Assembly (NCBI GenBank): GCA_019925095.2
Contig: CM034391.1
Span: 3,189,051 to 3,253,050, forward strand
Origin: Dendrolimus kikuchii
Taxonomy: Eukaryota > Arthropoda > Insecta > Lepidoptera > Lasiocampidae
Length of the DNA: 64,000 nt
Direction: 5' to 3'
Part shown: in pieces, positions 13,001 through 21,683 of the stretch
Numbering within the stretch: the stretch's first letter is position 1
Layout of the letters: the number at the start of each line of letters is the position of its first letter
Position numbers and translations under genes: made by a program
Notes under the pieces: model-generated
The model's input: only the letters and a program-made list of their open reading frames with translations
Told to the model about the DNA's origin: nothing
Databases searched by the model: none

Positions 13001-16000
13001 AAAAAGAAAGATTAACATTTATTTCATGACAAAAATTTAAAAAAAACTAGGTACATTATTTATTAGCTCCAAAATTGGATCAAACTCAGCATTATACAGG
13101 CAGTTAAGGCCAACGCTGTTCTTCCACTTGGGACCCAGGTAGCCACTACTAACAATACATATGCATGATATATTTGGGTTACTATTAGAACCATTAGATA
13201 AATACCCATGTAATTTCTACATAAATAGTTTTTTTATGGTCCCAATTAGTTTAAACTCACTATCCTATTTTTATTGGTTTTTTATGCTTTCACAATACTA
13301 AAGCTGACTAGAGACACCTACCACTTACAGTAATGAACATTTCTGGGTGTTTTACTTTTTTTGCAGAAATGGTATCCCACGGTGCTAATACTTATACATA
13401 CTCTGACTTTGACTGATTTTTTTTCTTGTTTTTAGATAGACTAATAAGTTATATATACATAGACGTGTTGTTTATATATCTAAAAATATGTTTAACAGGG
13501 CAGAGTATTTATCTGATGGAAATTGTCTATCATGATCCATAGGCTTCTTGAACAGTGGAACAATTAATCGAAGTTGTACAAGGGCAATGATAATAAGCAG
13601 ACATTCGAAATGCTATAGGATTAAAGACAATTATGTATAAAGGTAACTTGGCATCTAGAGATAATAAAAAATTGAATCTAGCATGATTCTCTTCTGTCAG
13701 TAAACATTGAAGAAATTTCTCATAAATATTCTGAACACAAAACACTATGTAAAACATCCAAACCTTGTCATGAATCCAGAACATGACCTCGTCGCAGTGA
13801 CGCAAGAACTGCACAAGAACCAAAGCCTGCTGGAGCTTCATTCCCTTCTCGGCCAATCTGGATAGCAGAAGCTCCCAGAGACGATGGAGCTCGTCGAGGC
13901 GCCTCCTGATAGTCTCGGAAGCGAAATGTCCAGAGGAGATCATCTCGCTGCCGGTGTTGTCCAACACGACGATAGCGTTGGAGTGAGCTGCCACTTCGGC
14001 CTCAAAGGCCTGGTGCTTTTGGATCTTAGCCTATGAAAAAGTGGTTAAAATTAACGAACAGCATTGCACTACTCCTTTAATATTTTTAATGTATCCTTAA
14101 TCTTCTATTAAGTACATTCATAGATGGTTGTTTAGTAACATGTCAATGATAAGTTGTATGATTGTGGCTAGAAAGTCTCATTATTCTGAACAACGCTGCT
14201 GGGAGTTACAATATAAAGTCATCTTTTTTTTTTTGCTTATAGGCAAACTGGCAGACGAGTCCACTTGATGGCAAGTGGCTACCTTCGCCCGTGGACATCT
14301 GCAACACTAAGGTAGCCGATGCGTTGCCTACCTCGTTGAGACTTTAACAATCTATTTTCGCCCTTTTTGAAGAGCCCCATACTGTAGCGCTCTGAGAAAA
14401 CCGCGGGAGGGAGCTCATTCCACAGCTTGCTCATGTATGACATTTTTTTTTATTGCAGATCAGCAGACAGGCAGACGGCCCACTTGATGGAAAGCGGTTA
14501 CCATCGCCTATGGACATGTGCACCACCAAAGTTGCTACAAATGCGCTGCTACTCTCTTAAGGGAGACTGGAATCTGGTCACTAATGCCAGAACACAACTC
14601 AAGGTTGTCATGGCGACATACATTAGACCAGGGTGGTAGCCATCCAGTCGGGCAAATGCCCTACCACCTGGCTATGGGTTGTTAAGCCGCCTCTTACGAC
14701 AGGCCGCCCCAACGCAGGAAATTGTATTCTTTCTCCGTTCCTGCATGGATAAAAATAAAGGATATCATAATCATATCATATCATAGGCATAAAGGAATCT
14801 ACATTTATTAGTATCTCTACATAGTATAAAACAAAGTTGCTTTCCATATCTGTATATACACTAACTCCTTCTATACCATGCAATGGTTTTAAGCGGTTTT
14901 CACCATTAGTTTTTTTTTTATGGCAGGAGATCAGCAGGCAGGCAGACGGCCCACTCGATGGAAAGCGGTTACCATCGCCTATGGACATTTGCAACAGCAA
15001 GTTGCTACAAATGGGCTGCTGCTCTCTTAAGGGAGACTGGAACCTGGTCACTAATGCCGGAACACAACTCAAGGTTGTTATGGCGACATACTTTAGACCA
15101 GGGGTGGTAGCCATCCAGTCGGGCAAATGCTCTACCACCTGGCTGTGGGTTGTTTTGTCGCCTCTTACGACAGGCCGCCCGGCCGCAGGAAATTGTATTC
15201 TTTCTCCATTCCTGCATGGATAAAAAGTATAGTTATTCAAGGAAGGTTTGTATATATTTATATATACATATAATATCTTTTGCCAACGCCTTCGCTTGCG
15301 TTATATAAAGACCTAATTAAATGTTTATGTAAGTAACTTAAAGCTACCCATTGGGGTTTGACCCGCTGCTACACCATGGGTAGGGAAATCTCTAGTTAAA
15401 TTATGTTCTAGCAACATCTGAGGGACATAAAAACTTAATCCACATAGGCTACGTTGCATTAGGGACTCACAACGACCACGTTTACTACCGCAATTTTTCC
15501 CGTTCCACTTGCTTGCTGGCAGTACAATCGTAAACCCAAGTGGAATGGTTATTCGACCCACCTCTTGACGTGACGTCACTAGTGACGTTTTCGCCACGAC
15601 CACAACGACCGCGGTCGACTTGTGAAACGGCTAACGGAGGATTTTGGGCGTTGTTAGCTACTAATGAAACGCCCTGATATTCTTACAAAAATTAATGAAA
15701 AATTATATTTGTTTTACCTAAATTCTTTGCCAGTAACAACTGAATTTTTGCTAGTATAATCTGAATATACTGAAAGTATCTATCATCATTATTATAATAT
15801 AACATTATGTACTATATCACAATGCTAAAGAGTTTGCATTGTTTTGTAAATTCACATAAAATGCACTTCAAATAGGGTAAATGACAGTCAAATCGATTGA
15901 GAAGCTTTATATCATCTTACAAAATGCCGCGGCCTCATACATTTCTTACGAAAGTTATAACGTCATCATTTTGTGCAAATAAAAAATAAATAAAAAAAAC

Positions 16001-18662
16001 ACATAAATTATTGTTTAAAGCTACACAGTAATTAAAATCATTTTCAACACACTTGCTCATAAAGTGGCTCTATGGTCACCGCAATTAGGCACAGAATGAC
16101 ACCCATTATTAAACTGTGAGTAAAAAACATTATAACTCACTAGTGAGTTACAGATTCTTTTTTTTAATTTTATTGGTTGAGTTGCTTTGTTCTTAAAAAA
16201 GTTTTTATTCAAAAAAAAAAGATCGTGTTCTATAGAACAAATAAATTAATGTTCCTATTGCTTGCTCATTTCATGCAACTTCTTATTTAAATAGATAATT
16301 TTAACTCGTACGTGTTTAATAAATAAAACTTTCACTCATATATAACTTTTTTTTATCTACTAAATAAAATGAGTTTTTGTTGTTATTTTATTCACAAGTG
16401 TGTTGAAAAACGTCGTATGATACACGTGTGTATTGATGATTACCGTCCTCGGCTCTCTTAAGACCCTCGCCTACGGCTCGAGTCTCAATGGCGCCTCGGC
16501 GGTAATCACCAATGTTACACACTAGTACCATAATGTACTATTATGCCATGATAATATTATAGAAGATGCTATTTAAAAGCTTGTTTTACACATCTAACCA
16601 ATGGCATCTAGCAATAAGTTTAACAATAGCTGATGTTTGATTTTTAATGACAATTGTAACAACATCCGGTGGTTCGGGCATGTGGAAAGAATGCACGATG
16701 AAAGAATGTCTAAACAGATATACAATGCAAAAGTGGATGGATGCAGAAGTCGTGGAAGGCCACGACACACCTTCCATGATCAAATTGATCGTGTACTAGC
16801 AGAAGGTGATGTCAGCCTTAAGAACAGACGAGCGTGCATGACAAGAGCTATGAATGTCAAAGAAGCAAGTGAGGTGTGTAAGAATAAGCCTGAATGGCGC
16901 TCTGTTGTTCGTTCCTACCCCGCAAGGGAACTGGCATGAAGTTATGTATGTATGTATTTATTGTAACAACTTAATTTTAAATATGCGATGTACATATTTC
17001 TAAAGTGATTATTATTACCTGTAGATTAGTGGGATCTTTGTAGCTCTCATCACTTGCAGCTTGAAGTTTCTCCTGAATCCAAGACTCGAGCTCGTCGGCA
17101 TCACGCTTAAAGTACTGGAACCGTCTAGAATCTTCCAGCTTCTCGCGTTTGGCGCGGGCCTCCTGCTTAAACTCCTCATAGCGGTGTAAAACCTAATAAA
17201 AGAATGTCGAATCAATAATATTGACGCAATACATTAATGTTCTTTTCACAGTGTACTAAGTCAGATTGACCCAGTTTAATAATCAACATTACTAAGCTCG
17301 TATAAAGAAGACTTATTTGAAAATTTTACATTCCTCATGTCAGGGACTCCATCTGGGATAACTTTTAGTCTTAGTGACTGGCCAAATGCATCTTGTTTAT
17401 AGCGTTAAAAATGACTCTGTTTTATATACATACATTATCTGTCAATATTTAACTTAATTAACAATTAATAAGAATATCGCATCACAAATAACGCATTAAC
17501 CCATCGCTACATCTGCGTGATGCGGTCTATAACTATAATATGAGCAGTAGGCTTATACGAATAGAACAGTTGTAATTAAATATTAAAAAAATATTTTAAA
17601 AATTTAATTGAAAAAATATCAGCATCTTAATTGGATTTTTTTTAGAATATATTTTAAGAAAATAGTTACAAAAATTAAAAAAGAGCCATCTCAAAGGCAT
17701 CTGAGAACTAAATAAAAGTGCAAGTATTAATACGAATATGTCGAAAAGCTATTAACCATAGACTAGAGACAAGGCCTTACCTACAACTACAAGACAAAGT
17801 TTACAACAAGAACCAGGCAAAGGTAAAAAGGGCGTGCCTCCATAATCTGGAACACCGCCCACATTTAGTGCTATCATCCTTATGTAGGACAGACGGGCTA
17901 GGTACGCGAGAGTTCGAGAAACTATGTACTGGCAACGCAATGCGATACTCCATAGACAACTTACTGGTTCTTGTACGACATAACTAATTTTCCTGTTATT
18001 TTCACGCACTATCGAAAATTTTATTCAATTCAAACAGATAACAGCATCGTATGCATTATGAATGATTAATGCGTAACCACTTGCCTAGCGGTGGCCGCAC
18101 CAATTGTAGTAAAAGGTCCGTTATGACGCAGAAACTGATGTTACTCCAGGTTTATTGAGCTGGATTTTAATATGAATTAAAACTTTACAATCAATCGTAC
18201 ATTGAAACTTAAAAGCGTAGCACAAAAATACAAAATAAATCAGTTGTATATTTTAAAAGTAATAATTTAATGATTGCGCAAAGTAACTGAAAACGAGCAA
18301 TGGAAACCTAAGTCCAGTTCAATATAACCACTGAGAGTTAATTTCTATCCTATTTGTCTTTTCTTAAACGAGGCCAATATTTATGAGGTTTGTGGACTCG
18401 TAAAAAAATATTAAAGCAGTATATATTATTTATAATCACATTATTAATACGTTTATGAATAAGGTGATTTGATAAAACTCGTATAAACGTCTTATAAATT
18501 TTATATAACTAATATGGATAAGGGAATAAGAGTATAGATAAAAATAAAGTTAATCATCTAGAAAATACCTCTTCACGACGCTCCTGAATATCCTCGGCTG
18601 TTTCAAGGATCTTCACCTCCTTGGGAGGCGGAATCTGCTCCATTGCGGATGCGTCAATTCAA
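1..18662 (-). CDS. alpha-Spec: alpha-spectrin gene, 5' part (residues 1-712), runs off left edge
   Basis: Alpha-spectrin pairs with beta-spectrin to form the tetramer of the submembrane cytoskeleton. Twelve coding exons on the minus strand join in frame: 18643-18569, 17192-17019, 14030-13764, 12963-12775, 11684-11496, 9879-9709, 8519-8352, 6382-6143, 5668-5480, 4970-4862, 3014-2835 and 1259-1075. All introns are GT-AG. The product aligns without gaps, from memory, to fly alpha-spectrin: the N-terminal lone helix that completes a repeat with beta-spectrin, then about six triple-helical repeats of roughly 106 residues (heptads, conserved W in helix A). Nearly all introns are phase 0; the two between exons 10, 11 and 12 are phase 1. 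The start is supported by an in-frame TGA six codons upstream. The SH3, calmodulin-like EF-hand and remaining repeats are encoded to the left of this window. Introns are 0.5-3.0 kb and filled with retroposons. Very confident. Confidence 0.96.
1075..1259 (-). CDS. alpha-Spec: alpha-spectrin exon 12 (residues 651-712), last in window
   Basis: 185 nt. It completes a Pro codon and reads PQIGSRVNELGGIWEKL, then NRAVEDIELWLSEVEGQLLS to DYGK, ending phase 0 at GTTTGT. The following family sequence (DLTSVQNLQKKH-like) was not found between 1 and 1074, so the next exon lies outside. Confidence 0.94.
1720..2205. mobile_element. DNA-transposon-like repeat with terminal inverted repeats
   Basis: The left end carries TCATAAATTACGTCACA and the right end carries its near reverse complement (TGTGACGTAATTTGTTGA). 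The internal motif GTGATGTCACA and the G-rich GGGGGAGGGGTCATAAAT are seen. No coding capacity. It lies in the intron between spectrin exons 11 and 12. Confidence 0.6.
2230..2815 (-). repeat. fragments of a 'cgaagtcgcgggc' insect interspersed repeat
   Basis: Minus-orientation pieces at 2230-2310 and 2690-2815 share TCCCGGGA-type blocks and the end motif GACGAAGTCGCGGGC. The same motif recurs at 6590-6790, 49610-49920 and 61500-61640. Family assignment unknown. Confidence 0.5.
2835..3014 (-). CDS. alpha-Spec: alpha-spectrin exon 11 (residues 591-651)
   Basis: 180 nt, phase 1 in and out. It encodes WINEKLKFATDDSYLDPTNL and ends EQEHFAK plus one base. The donor is AAAC|GTACGT. Confidence 0.94.
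3841..4158 (-). mobile_element. family A retroposon, full length
   Basis: Read on the minus strand, the unit starts ATCC(A/G)TGCAGGAACGG and ends CTCCTGCAATAAAAA, that is, an AATAAA plus poly(A) 3' tail, as in a LINE or SINE 3' end. It is about 310 bp. It contains GGTTCCAGTCTCC, which loosely resembles a Pol III B box, but there is no clear tRNA head. Long open frames on both strands of this unit are chance shadows. Lies in spectrin intron 10. Confidence 0.85.
4537..4816 (+). mobile_element. family B non-LTR retrotransposon 3' end
   Basis: The plus strand encodes the C-terminus of a reverse-transcriptase polyprotein: ERMHDERMTKQIYNAKVDG, a GRPRHTFHDQID block and [19 protein letters not shown], stopping at TGA after YPARELA. 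It is followed by a very short 3' UTR ending in (TATG)n. 5'-truncated. Only a weak duplication (AAATTA) flanks it, so it is older than the other copies. Confidence 0.85.
4862..4970 (-). CDS. alpha-Spec: alpha-spectrin exon 10 (residues 555-591)
   Basis: 109 nt: 36 codons plus one base, so the donor is phase 1. It encodes LLERRAALLEKSNQRRALLE and YKYQQFERDCDETK. The split codon (G|GT, Gly) is completed in exon 11. Confidence 0.94.
5480..5668 (-). CDS. alpha-Spec: alpha-spectrin exon 9 (residues 492-554)
   Basis: 63 codons, phase 0. It contains KKHEDFEKSLAAQEEKIKAL and KLIDGQHYAADDVAQRRE, nearly identical to other insects. The donor is ATG|GTATGT. Confidence 0.95.
6143..6382 (-). CDS. alpha-Spec: alpha-spectrin exon 8 (residues 412-491)
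   Basis: 80 codons, phase 0, GC-rich. The second half (RRVLYLQCMDLQLFYRDTEQ) matches the fly protein almost exactly. The first half, after GEMDAR, is clearly diverged although heptad spacing is kept, so this repeat evolves unevenly. Confidence 0.94.
6425..6490 (-). repeat. short SINE tail fragment
   Basis: It contains CATCCCACTGCTGGGCTC, the reverse complement of the CCCAGCAGTGG tail found in the tRNA-derived SINEs at 37.5 and 59.7 kb. Confidence 0.5.
6590..6790 (+). repeat. 'cccgcgacttcgtc' interspersed repeat fragment
   Basis: It contains CGCCCGCGACTTCGTCCATG followed by degenerate sequence. Same family as 2230-2815 but in the opposite orientation. Confidence 0.5.
7217..7528 (-). mobile_element. 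family A retroposon, full length (first of tandem pair)
   Basis: Complete unit with poly(T) at the left (tail) and TGCACGGAT at the right (head). Followed by about 35 bp of flank and then a second near-identical unit. Confidence 0.85.
7564..8153 (-). mobile_element. family A retroposon interrupted by a 260-bp insertion
   Basis: The tail-side part is 7564-7842 and the head-side part is 8103-8153. The two parts rejoin across a duplicated CAGGCCGT (7835-7842 and 8103-8110). The flank after the head (GATGAAACTGCA...) repeats the flank of the neighbouring copy at 7527-7562, so the pair arose by tandem duplication before the insertion. Confidence 0.8.
7843..8102. mobile_element. 260-bp insertion with 8-bp target-site duplication
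   Basis: Bounded by CAGGCCGT direct repeats inside a family A copy. An 8-bp duplication is the size made by hAT-type transposases or by some LTR elements. Ends show only weak inverted similarity (GATGACGCCATATA against GTGTTGCGTTATAG). No coding capacity; family unknown. Confidence 0.6.
8352..8519 (-). CDS. alpha-Spec: alpha-spectrin exon 7 (residues 356-411)
   Basis: 56 codons, phase 0. It contains LHRFLADNRDLVSWVSDIR and AEALLERHQEHK. It is notably GC-rich compared with the flanking introns. Confidence 0.95.
8701..8944 (-). mobile_element. family A retroposon, head end missing
   Basis: Poly(T) tail then about 230 bp of the unit, ending within CCACCTGGCT. The last roughly 75 bp of the usual head end are absent. 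In spectrin intron 6. Confidence 0.8.
8997..9385 (-). mobile_element. family D MITE
   Basis: Non-coding repeat with internal ACGTTTTCGCCACGACC and CGACCCACCTCTTGAC blocks. The ends resemble GTTCCA...CTCAC and GTGAG...GGAACG inverted repeats. Other copies lie at 15.4, 47.6, 61.9 and 62.2 kb; this one is the most diverged. Confidence 0.65.
9709..9879 (-). CDS. alpha-Spec: alpha-spectrin exon 6 (residues 299-355)
   Basis: 57 codons, phase 0. It begins RKHEGVERDLAALEDKVSTL and ends WQKLVQKAR before GTGAGT. Confidence 0.95.
10269..10495 (-). mobile_element. family A retroposon, 5'-truncated, with duplication ATGTTT
   Basis: On the plus strand it runs from CCAGATGGTAGGG to CATGCAATAAAAAAAAA, so this copy reads left to right despite the strand given for the gene; the element itself is plus oriented. 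A 6-bp ATGTTT repeat flanks it (10263-10268, 10496-10501). Truncation of the head with a duplication and A-tail indicates target-primed reverse transcription. Confidence 0.75.
10502..10800. repeat. repeat host sequence split by a family B insertion
   Basis: GGCTGGCCGCATACGC-type sequence with a CCTGATCAGGAATTC palindrome, similar to a moth MITE, interrupted at 10637-10720. Boundaries uncertain. Confidence 0.35.
10637..10720 (-). mobile_element. family B LINE, 84-bp 3' end with 13-bp duplication
   Basis: (CATA)n tail at the left, then the 3' coding end reversed (CCAGTTCCCTTGCGGGGTAG). Flanked by perfect direct repeats TGTCGTGAAAGTA at 10624-10636 and 10721-10733. Confidence 0.9.
10905..11065. 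mobile_element. family C repeat with internal direct duplication
   Basis: It begins ATAATAAAACTACGTTTCAACGG-like, includes CGACGTTTCGGCCACTTTTC and GTGATCACGGAAGAC, then repeats the GCGCGGTAATTTTATTTGAT block a second time in the same orientation. The second inverted end is absent. Confidence 0.7.
11496..11684 (-). CDS. alpha-Spec: alpha-spectrin exon 5 (residues 236-298)
   Basis: 63 codons, phase 0. It runs from ELNEAWQRLRQMAIVRQE through the helix A motif RFNRDADETIAWI to DYGRDLATVQTLQ. The acceptor is TTTCAG and the donor is CAG|GTTAGT. Confidence 0.95.
11737..12050 (-). mobile_element. family A retroposon, full length
   Basis: Its tail (poly T plus TTTCAG on the plus strand) lies only about 50 bp upstream of spectrin exon 5, in intron 4. 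Confidence 0.85.
12300..12680 (+). repeat. interspersed repeat fragment ('gtctagtggtcgaaattcgacc' type)
   Basis: It contains GTCTAGTGGTCGAAATTCGA and, further on, CACTCCTCCGTCCGCGCAAT, a block familiar from moth genomes. Unclassified; lies close to spectrin exon 4. Confidence 0.45.
12775..12963 (-). CDS. alpha-Spec: alpha-spectrin exon 4 (residues 173-235)
   Basis: 63 codons, phase 0. It contains VEVLQRKFDEFQKDMAAQE and QLAERLVLEGHPE of repeat 2. The donor is GAC|GTAAGT. Confidence 0.95.
13764..14030 (-). CDS. alpha-Spec: alpha-spectrin exon 3 (residues 84-172)
   Basis: 89 codons, phase 0. It begins AKIQKHQAFEAEVAAHSNAI and contains LDELHRLWELLLSRLAEKG, the helix C/helix A junction. It ends FWIHDK before GTTTGG. 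In the unspliced reading the frame runs on into the intron, which produces a spurious long open frame to about 13530. Confidence 0.95.
14223..14435 (-). mobile_element. relative of family A, diverged subfamily
   Basis: Poly(T), then GGCAAACTGGCAGACGAGTC and GTGGACATCTGCAACACTAA, parallel to the tail half of family A but clearly different downstream. Probably the 3' UTR of a related LINE, antisense. Confidence 0.6.
14443..14755 (-). mobile_element. family A retroposon, full length
   Basis: Complete unit directly beside the diverged copy at 14223, in spectrin intron 2. Confidence 0.85.
14910..15226 (-). mobile_element. family A retroposon, full length
   Basis: Complete unit of the CGGCCGCAGG subtype (others have CCCAACGCAGG). 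Third family A-like unit within 1 kb. Confidence 0.85.
15446..15676 (-). mobile_element. family D MITE
   Basis: Left end AGGCTACGTTGCATTAGGGA and right end reverse complement AGGGCGTTTCATTAGTAGCT form imperfect terminal inverted repeats. Internal GACGTTTTCGCCACGACC is shared with the other copies. Non-coding. Confidence 0.75.
16041..16544. repeat. family E repeat, copy 1
   Basis: 504 bp almost identical to 57764-58265. Begins TTTTCAACACACTTGC; the same motif recurs inverted near the middle (CAAGTGTGTTGAAAA). The right part forms a hairpin between GATTACCGTCCTCGGC (about 16438) and GCCTCGGCGGTAATC (about 16493). No coding capacity. The structure suggests a transposon of the fold-back kind. 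Confidence 0.8.
16664..16959 (+). mobile_element. family B LINE 3' end with 11-bp duplication
   Basis: 296 bp, encodes the same C-terminus as 4537-4816 (WFGHVERMHDERMSKQIYNA...) with the (TATG)n tail. Flanked by ATTGTAACAAC at 16653-16663 and 16960-16970. It lies about 50 bp downstream, in spectrin reading sense, of the exon 2 donor. Confidence 0.92.
17019..17192 (-). CDS. alpha-Spec: alpha-spectrin exon 2 (residues 26-83)
   Basis: 58 codons, phase 0 at both ends. It includes RRFQYFKRDADELESWI, the helix A hallmark of spectrin repeat 1, and ends DPTNLQ before GTAATAAT. Confidence 0.95.
17718..17990. other. unassigned stretch in spectrin intron 1
   Basis: Slightly higher GC than its surroundings, open on the plus strand for 89 codons, but I recognise no domain or repeat. 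Probably decayed transposon sequence. Confidence 0.25.
18569..18643 (-). CDS. alpha-Spec: alpha-spectrin coding exon 1 (residues 1-25)
   Basis: It encodes the start Met and the signature KEVKILETAEDIQERREE of the N-terminal helix. The ATG complement is at 18641-18643, with an in-frame TGA six codons upstream. The donor is GAG|GTATTT, phase 0. A good acceptor (TTTACAG) ends at 18663, so this exon probably carries only about 19 nt of leader and an upstream non-coding exon exists. Confidence 0.95.
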
Positions 18663-18816
18663 CTGTAAACAACACAGCACGTTCAATACACTGGTTAAAT
18701 TTAAATTATTTATCAATCACAAGCATGTATTAAAAACGCCCAAGACATAAAAAGATATTTGATAAATAAAATATTTTCAACACGAACACACCGACGATAA
18801 CAGCTGAGCACCACAC

Positions 18817-18821
18817 ACTGA
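18817..18821 (-). promoter_or_regulatory. candidate initiator TCAGT for alpha-spectrin
   Basis: On the minus strand ATCAGTGTG fits the arthropod initiator. A short leader exon could run from here to TCG|GTGTGT (about 18794) and splice to the acceptor ending at 18663. Inference only. Confidence 0.25.
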
Positions 18822-19805
18822 TGTGTGTCAGCCGCTTAATCATACAACCAAAGGTAGACTTACGTCATTGACTACAACATTAGGTAGAATAATTTTAAAA
18901 TGTTTATTTAATCTTATCTCCCGCAAACTACAACGAAGTGATAACAATAAATATCCAAGGTATATAATGATTTCGTTGGGATCGACTGCCTTGCTTTGCT
19001 TAAATGGCTTTTTATTCGGCCTTATACATGCGCGTGTCGAGGCCAGACCGCATTGAAGTAAGTGCCAGACGACTTCGTCGTCGCAGTAATATTTTTCAGG
19101 AATTAAATGGACTGATAGGAGGAAATGGGACGGAAATAACGGAGGGGGAAAAATGCTCATAAGAAGTAACAAGAAAGTAGTACCTAGATTCAAGTTATAT
19201 TAGAGCAAGGTAAAAGGGAATCCTTTAGAGTGGCTCTCTGATGTATTTTAGTCTATTACAGCTGATTATCTCAAGAACAATCATACAGATTTTGGCACAC
19301 ATATGTTCCCACTGGGCGTGGACTCCACAGATTTGTCGACACAAGACAACCATTATAACCACTTACTCTCGTATTCATTTATAGGAACATTCAGATTGTT
19401 AACATTGTTGTTTTTTATAGACAAAATACATACGTAATCTGATGACAAGCAACGTGATATAAAAAAAGAGGACAGCCCACTCGACTGTCATTTGAGCTAG
19501 AATTCTAATATAGTAAATGATAAAACATCCCATTCATTTCATTAAACGTCTCGCTATAATGAGATGATGCGTGTTACCACAAGCGAACAGACACAGCCAG
19601 CTAGAAGGTCATCAATTGACATCAACCTGCTAGCCATTACATCATGCCTTATGAATGACTCACCATATCAACTATGTATGTGTTCTGAGTCCTGAGTGTC
19701 GAGACAAACAAGTTTTTAAGCCACCAATGTCTTTACATGGACGTTGCTAATTTATTCACGTTTAACAAAGTCTATTTATGAGAAACAGTCTCCTGAGTTT
19801 TAAGT

Positions 19806-19930
19806 ACATATTATCACGCCTATTTCCCATGAGGGTAGGCAGAGACTATGGCTCTCCACTTGCGACGAACCTGACAAACAACTTTCATTTACCTCCTCAT
19901 ACATGCATTTTTATTTGAGATGATTTTCAC
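19806..19930 (-). repeat. moth interspersed repeat fragment
   Basis: It contains GGGTAGGCAGAGACTATGG, which recurs reversed at 26955-27010 (AGTCTCTGCCTACCCC). Likely the 3' end of a LINE. Confidence 0.45.
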
Positions 19931-20247
19931 CTGACCACTTTTAAACACGTAATTCCATATTCTAAATTTAATTTACTTAGCCTTGAATCGTGGCTTAAGA
20001 TAAGAACAGGGCGTGGCTTAAATAAGAGAAGGGCAATCGTTGGGTGGCGAGTGCCAGAGCGCAGGGACCTAGGGGCGCAGAACGATAAATATCTACAGAT
20101 AGCCTTCTACCTACATGTCCATATACCAAACTTTCATTACATCTACAAAAAATCGGCACCTATTCTTCCGATACATTCAACTTGTTGAATAGCGATGAGC
20201 AAGCCAAATGTAAATCTAATTGCTATCAGAATTATTAATTTGTCATA

Positions 20248-20335
20248 AAACTAGGTTTTAACGTTCTTCAAGGCAATATTTTATATTCCGTCGTTTCGGC
20301 CACTTTTCAGTAGCTGTGATCACGGAAGACGTCAA
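20248..20335. mobile_element. family C core fragment
   Basis: It carries CGTCGTTTCGGCCACTTTTC and GTGATCACGGAAGAC; the terminal part is degenerate. Confidence 0.6.
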
Positions 20336-20739
20336 ATATCTAGTATATAGTTTTGTAGAATTTAGTCTTAACTTGTTCACTTTAATTGATAAATTTGTTA
20401 TTTCAACAAACAGATACGGCTAATTAAAAAACGTTTTAAATTTTGTTGTTAACTAAGGCAGCACCGGCTGATGGTCGACGTCCCTATAAATAGGCATCCC
20501 TGTTTTAAAGTTAGATACGTTCGTGCTTTAGGGCATGGTAATATAACTTTGTTGTATCTGCGATAATATTGTTGAAAGCCGATACTAATCCTTTGCAGGT
20601 GTCTTATTACTTTGAATTTGAGTGTTCTATTGTTCACGCCGCCATAAGACGTCATAAAACCTTCTTTCCTCTGTTGCTATTTCATGCGAATTCTTGGAAG
20701 CCATTAAGCTGACCATTTAACGATTTCAAGAACCAGTGG

Positions 20740-20985
20740 ACGGCATGTTGCTAGGAGGCCATCTTTAATATACAAATGGATGAGGGACGGTCAGTCGGGA
20801 CATGGGTCAGTCGTGTTCTGACTGCGAACGAGGCGTTACGAACTTTACGCGATTGATGTGATAACGATTTTCTGCCCTACGGTTTGGTTTTGTTGTATTC
20901 GGCTAAACTTGTAAGAACTGTGAATTACGTATATGTACTTCTAATAAACTTTGTGATAATTCCAACGGCATTTTCGAATTTATAT
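20740..20985. repeat. possible solo-LTR-like repeat
   Basis: Distinct composition, with an AATAAA-type signal (CTAATAAACTTTGTGA) near its right end and a TCAGT initiator-like motif. I could not define ends or a target duplication, so this is only a suggestion. Confidence 0.25.
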
Positions 20986-21683
20986 CCTAGAAATCCCCTA
21001 CAAATTCGTAACAATATTTATACTTTTTCAAATAACATCTGACATTCTACAGCTTTCTACGTATGAATTGGAGATGCCGAAAAGTCTTGGGGCGGACTAT
21101 AGCCATGATAGAGCCACTGTTACTCCAGTTTCATGAACTGTCTTAGTAGATCGATACATTTTTCAGCTTATTATATTATTCCTGTTCTGTTATCCCTTTC
21201 GAACCTACCGTTCCCATCCTTCCTGTAACCTCTTAAGTTAAGCATGAACAGAAGAGTTACAGGACCCTGATCGGCAACAGCCACGTAACTAACAAGTTGA
21301 TGGTATTTTTAATAAGATACCAAGAAATCCTACTTGTTAATCGCCATGCTTCAACGCATATGTGGCAGAAGTAAATCAATATCATTGTAATACGATCTGA
21401 ATTAGGTTGATTCAGTCACTGCATATTTGCATTTACACACGGTCCGTCGAACCCGGCCCAGGGCCCTCATTATATCCCCATCGCTTGACATATAGGTAAG
21501 TTATTCACATTTTTTTCAGCGGAACTAACTGAACCCTTGTATAGAATCGATCGTCATGTCTATCCGTCTGTTTGTGTATGTCACAGCCCTAAGGTTACAA
21601 GGAAAGTATTTTTAAGTCCTACGGCTTTGATAAAAAAAAAACAAATACATAGAACTTAAAAAATACCTTCAACGAAAAGTACT

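Noticed and set aside
13530..13763. Extension of the spectrin frame beyond exon 3
   Set aside because: The frame runs past a good donor (AAG|GTTTGG) into sequence with no spectrin similarity. The next exon joins in phase at 12963.
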